Assembly (NCBI GenBank): GCA_964579725.1
Contig: CAZOHG010000108.1
Location: 1 to 7,091 of the forward strand
Source of the DNA: CAZOHG01 sp964579725
GTDB lineage: Bacteria; Zhuqueibacterota; JdFR-76; BMS3Abin05
Direction of reading: 5' to 3'
DNA length: 7,091 bases
In this document: one piece after another, positions 6,540 to 7,091 of the stretch
Position numbering within the stretch: position 1 is the stretch's first letter
How the letters are laid out: every line of letters starts with the position of its first letter
Position numbers and translations under genes: made by a program
The notes under the pieces: model-generated
The model's database searches: none
Seen by the model: the letters and a program-made list of their open reading frames with translations, nothing else
Told to the model about the DNA's origin: nothing

Positions 6540-6615
6540 AAAAACCTCAGAAATTTAGCCGGATTAAATTTAGCACCGGGGGAACCTTTTCACCCGAAAA
6601 GCAAAACGGGAACTC

Positions 6616-6638
6616 AAAAAAAGTCCGGCACGGCACTT
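6616..6638 (-). terminator. Terminator-like hairpin after the PHP gene
   Basis: Read on the minus strand, AAGT-G-CCG, loop TGC and CGG-ACTT form a short stem with one bulged G, followed directly by a run of T residues (plus-strand A run 6616-6622). It lies 10 bases beyond the PHP stop and 76 bases before hisIE, so it could end the PHP transcript or reduce transcription into hisIE. Confidence 0.5.
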
Positions 6639-6647
6639 GCAATTTAT

Positions 6648-7091
6648 TTACGCAACGGAATCTTTTCCCACGATTTTTTGCAGCAGCGTTTCGGCATTTA
6701 TTAACAGCTGTTGGAATTGGTTCTCACTTAAGCCTGCTCCGAGGCCCACCTTGCGTACCTTTTCGTCCGAAAGGTAGTCATCAATGGTGTGAGCGTCGCT
6801 GTTAATGAGCAGAGGGGCATTGAACTGCAAGGCCTTTTGAGCCACGTAGCCGTTTGTCAGGGAGTGCCCGCGTCTGGCGGAAATCTCCAAAAAGATGCCT
6901 CGCCGAGCTGCCAGACGGACGTCATCTTCCGAAATGAACCCCGGGTGAGCCAGAATGTCCACGTCGCTTGTAAGGGCCGCGTGATTGGTCACCGGCGGAA
7001 CAAATTCGACCGGAGATACCCCGTGCACCACAATGAGTTTGGCGCCAAAACGCCGGGCTTTTTCGGCAATTTCGGGAATACTCTCGGCCGG
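6648..7091 (-). CDS. PHP-domain phosphoesterase, histidinol-phosphate-phosphatase-like (5' end outside window)
   Basis: The last 147 residues are visible; the frame stays open to the right edge, so the N-terminus with the first metal-binding HxH motif is missing. The visible part has LIVVHGVSP (his ligand region), DILAHPGFI, GIFLEISARRGHSLTNG and LLINSDAHTIDDYL, with the AHPG and SDAH histidines and aspartate typical of the multinuclear metal site of PHP (polymerase and histidinol phosphatase) proteins. The ISARRGHSLTNG segment points to the group commonly named histidinol phosphate phosphatase domain proteins rather than to DNA polymerase X or PolC. True histidinol phosphatase activity is not proven for this group. 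The hisIE gene downstream on the same strand agrees with a histidine role but does not establish it. GTG 7029-7031 is an internal valine codon, not the start. Confidence 0.85.
   Translation of the reverse strand, partial: PAESIPEIAEKARRFGAKLIVVHGVSPVEFVPPVTNHAALTSDVDILAHPGFISEDDVRLAARRGIFLEISARRGHSLTNGYVAQKALQFNAPLLINSDAHTIDDYLSDEKVRKVGLGAGLSENQFQQLLINAETLLQKIVGKDSVA

Noticed and set aside
6255..6704. Plus-strand open frame of 149 codons across hisIE
   Set aside because: It is antisense to the clearly recognisable hisIE gene, has no ribosome site and no family resemblance.

Overview
The window carries eight protein-coding genes (six complete, two cut by the window edges) and one tRNA. It reads as a bacterial chromosome of moderate G+C. 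Two proteins carry twin-arginine signals, one resembles the NapG/NapH ferredoxins, and one TPR protein has a Sec signal, which fits a didermic (Gram-negative-type) bacterium. The tail of a probable secG followed at once by tRNA-Leu(GAG) is a linkage also known from E. coli (secG-leuU). The tRNA does not encode CCA. The lineage cannot be fixed from this window; an uncultured group of the Calditrichota/KSB1 type is only a guess. No mobile element, CRISPR array, rRNA or phage gene is visible, and no stretch over 300 bases lacks a gene.

Left part (1-1394, + strand): the C-terminal tail of a probable SecG, tRNA-Leu(GAG), then a secreted protein with a coiled coil and seven tandem TPRs, closed by a clear intrinsic terminator.

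Middle (1470-3330, + strand): two translationally coupled permease genes of the Dpp/Opp ABC family (dppB-like and dppC-like), sharing a 4-base stop/start overlap and followed by a probable terminator. No ATPase or binding protein lies next to them.

Redox pair (3373-5836, + strand): a Tat-targeted DUF362 protein, then, 19 bases on, a polyferredoxin that fuses a NapH/MauN-like membrane half to a NapG/MauM-like half. The second half is preceded by its own internal twin-arginine motif, so the protein is predicted to be inserted by Sec and finished by Tat. This is the most interesting locus. The two genes probably build an extracytoplasmic iron-sulfur electron-transfer unit of unknown substrate.

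Right part (5931-7091, - strand, convergent with the above): the bifunctional histidine-biosynthesis gene hisIE, and upstream of it the 3' part of a PHP-domain phosphoesterase of the type often named histidinol-phosphate phosphatase. A terminator-like hairpin separates the two.
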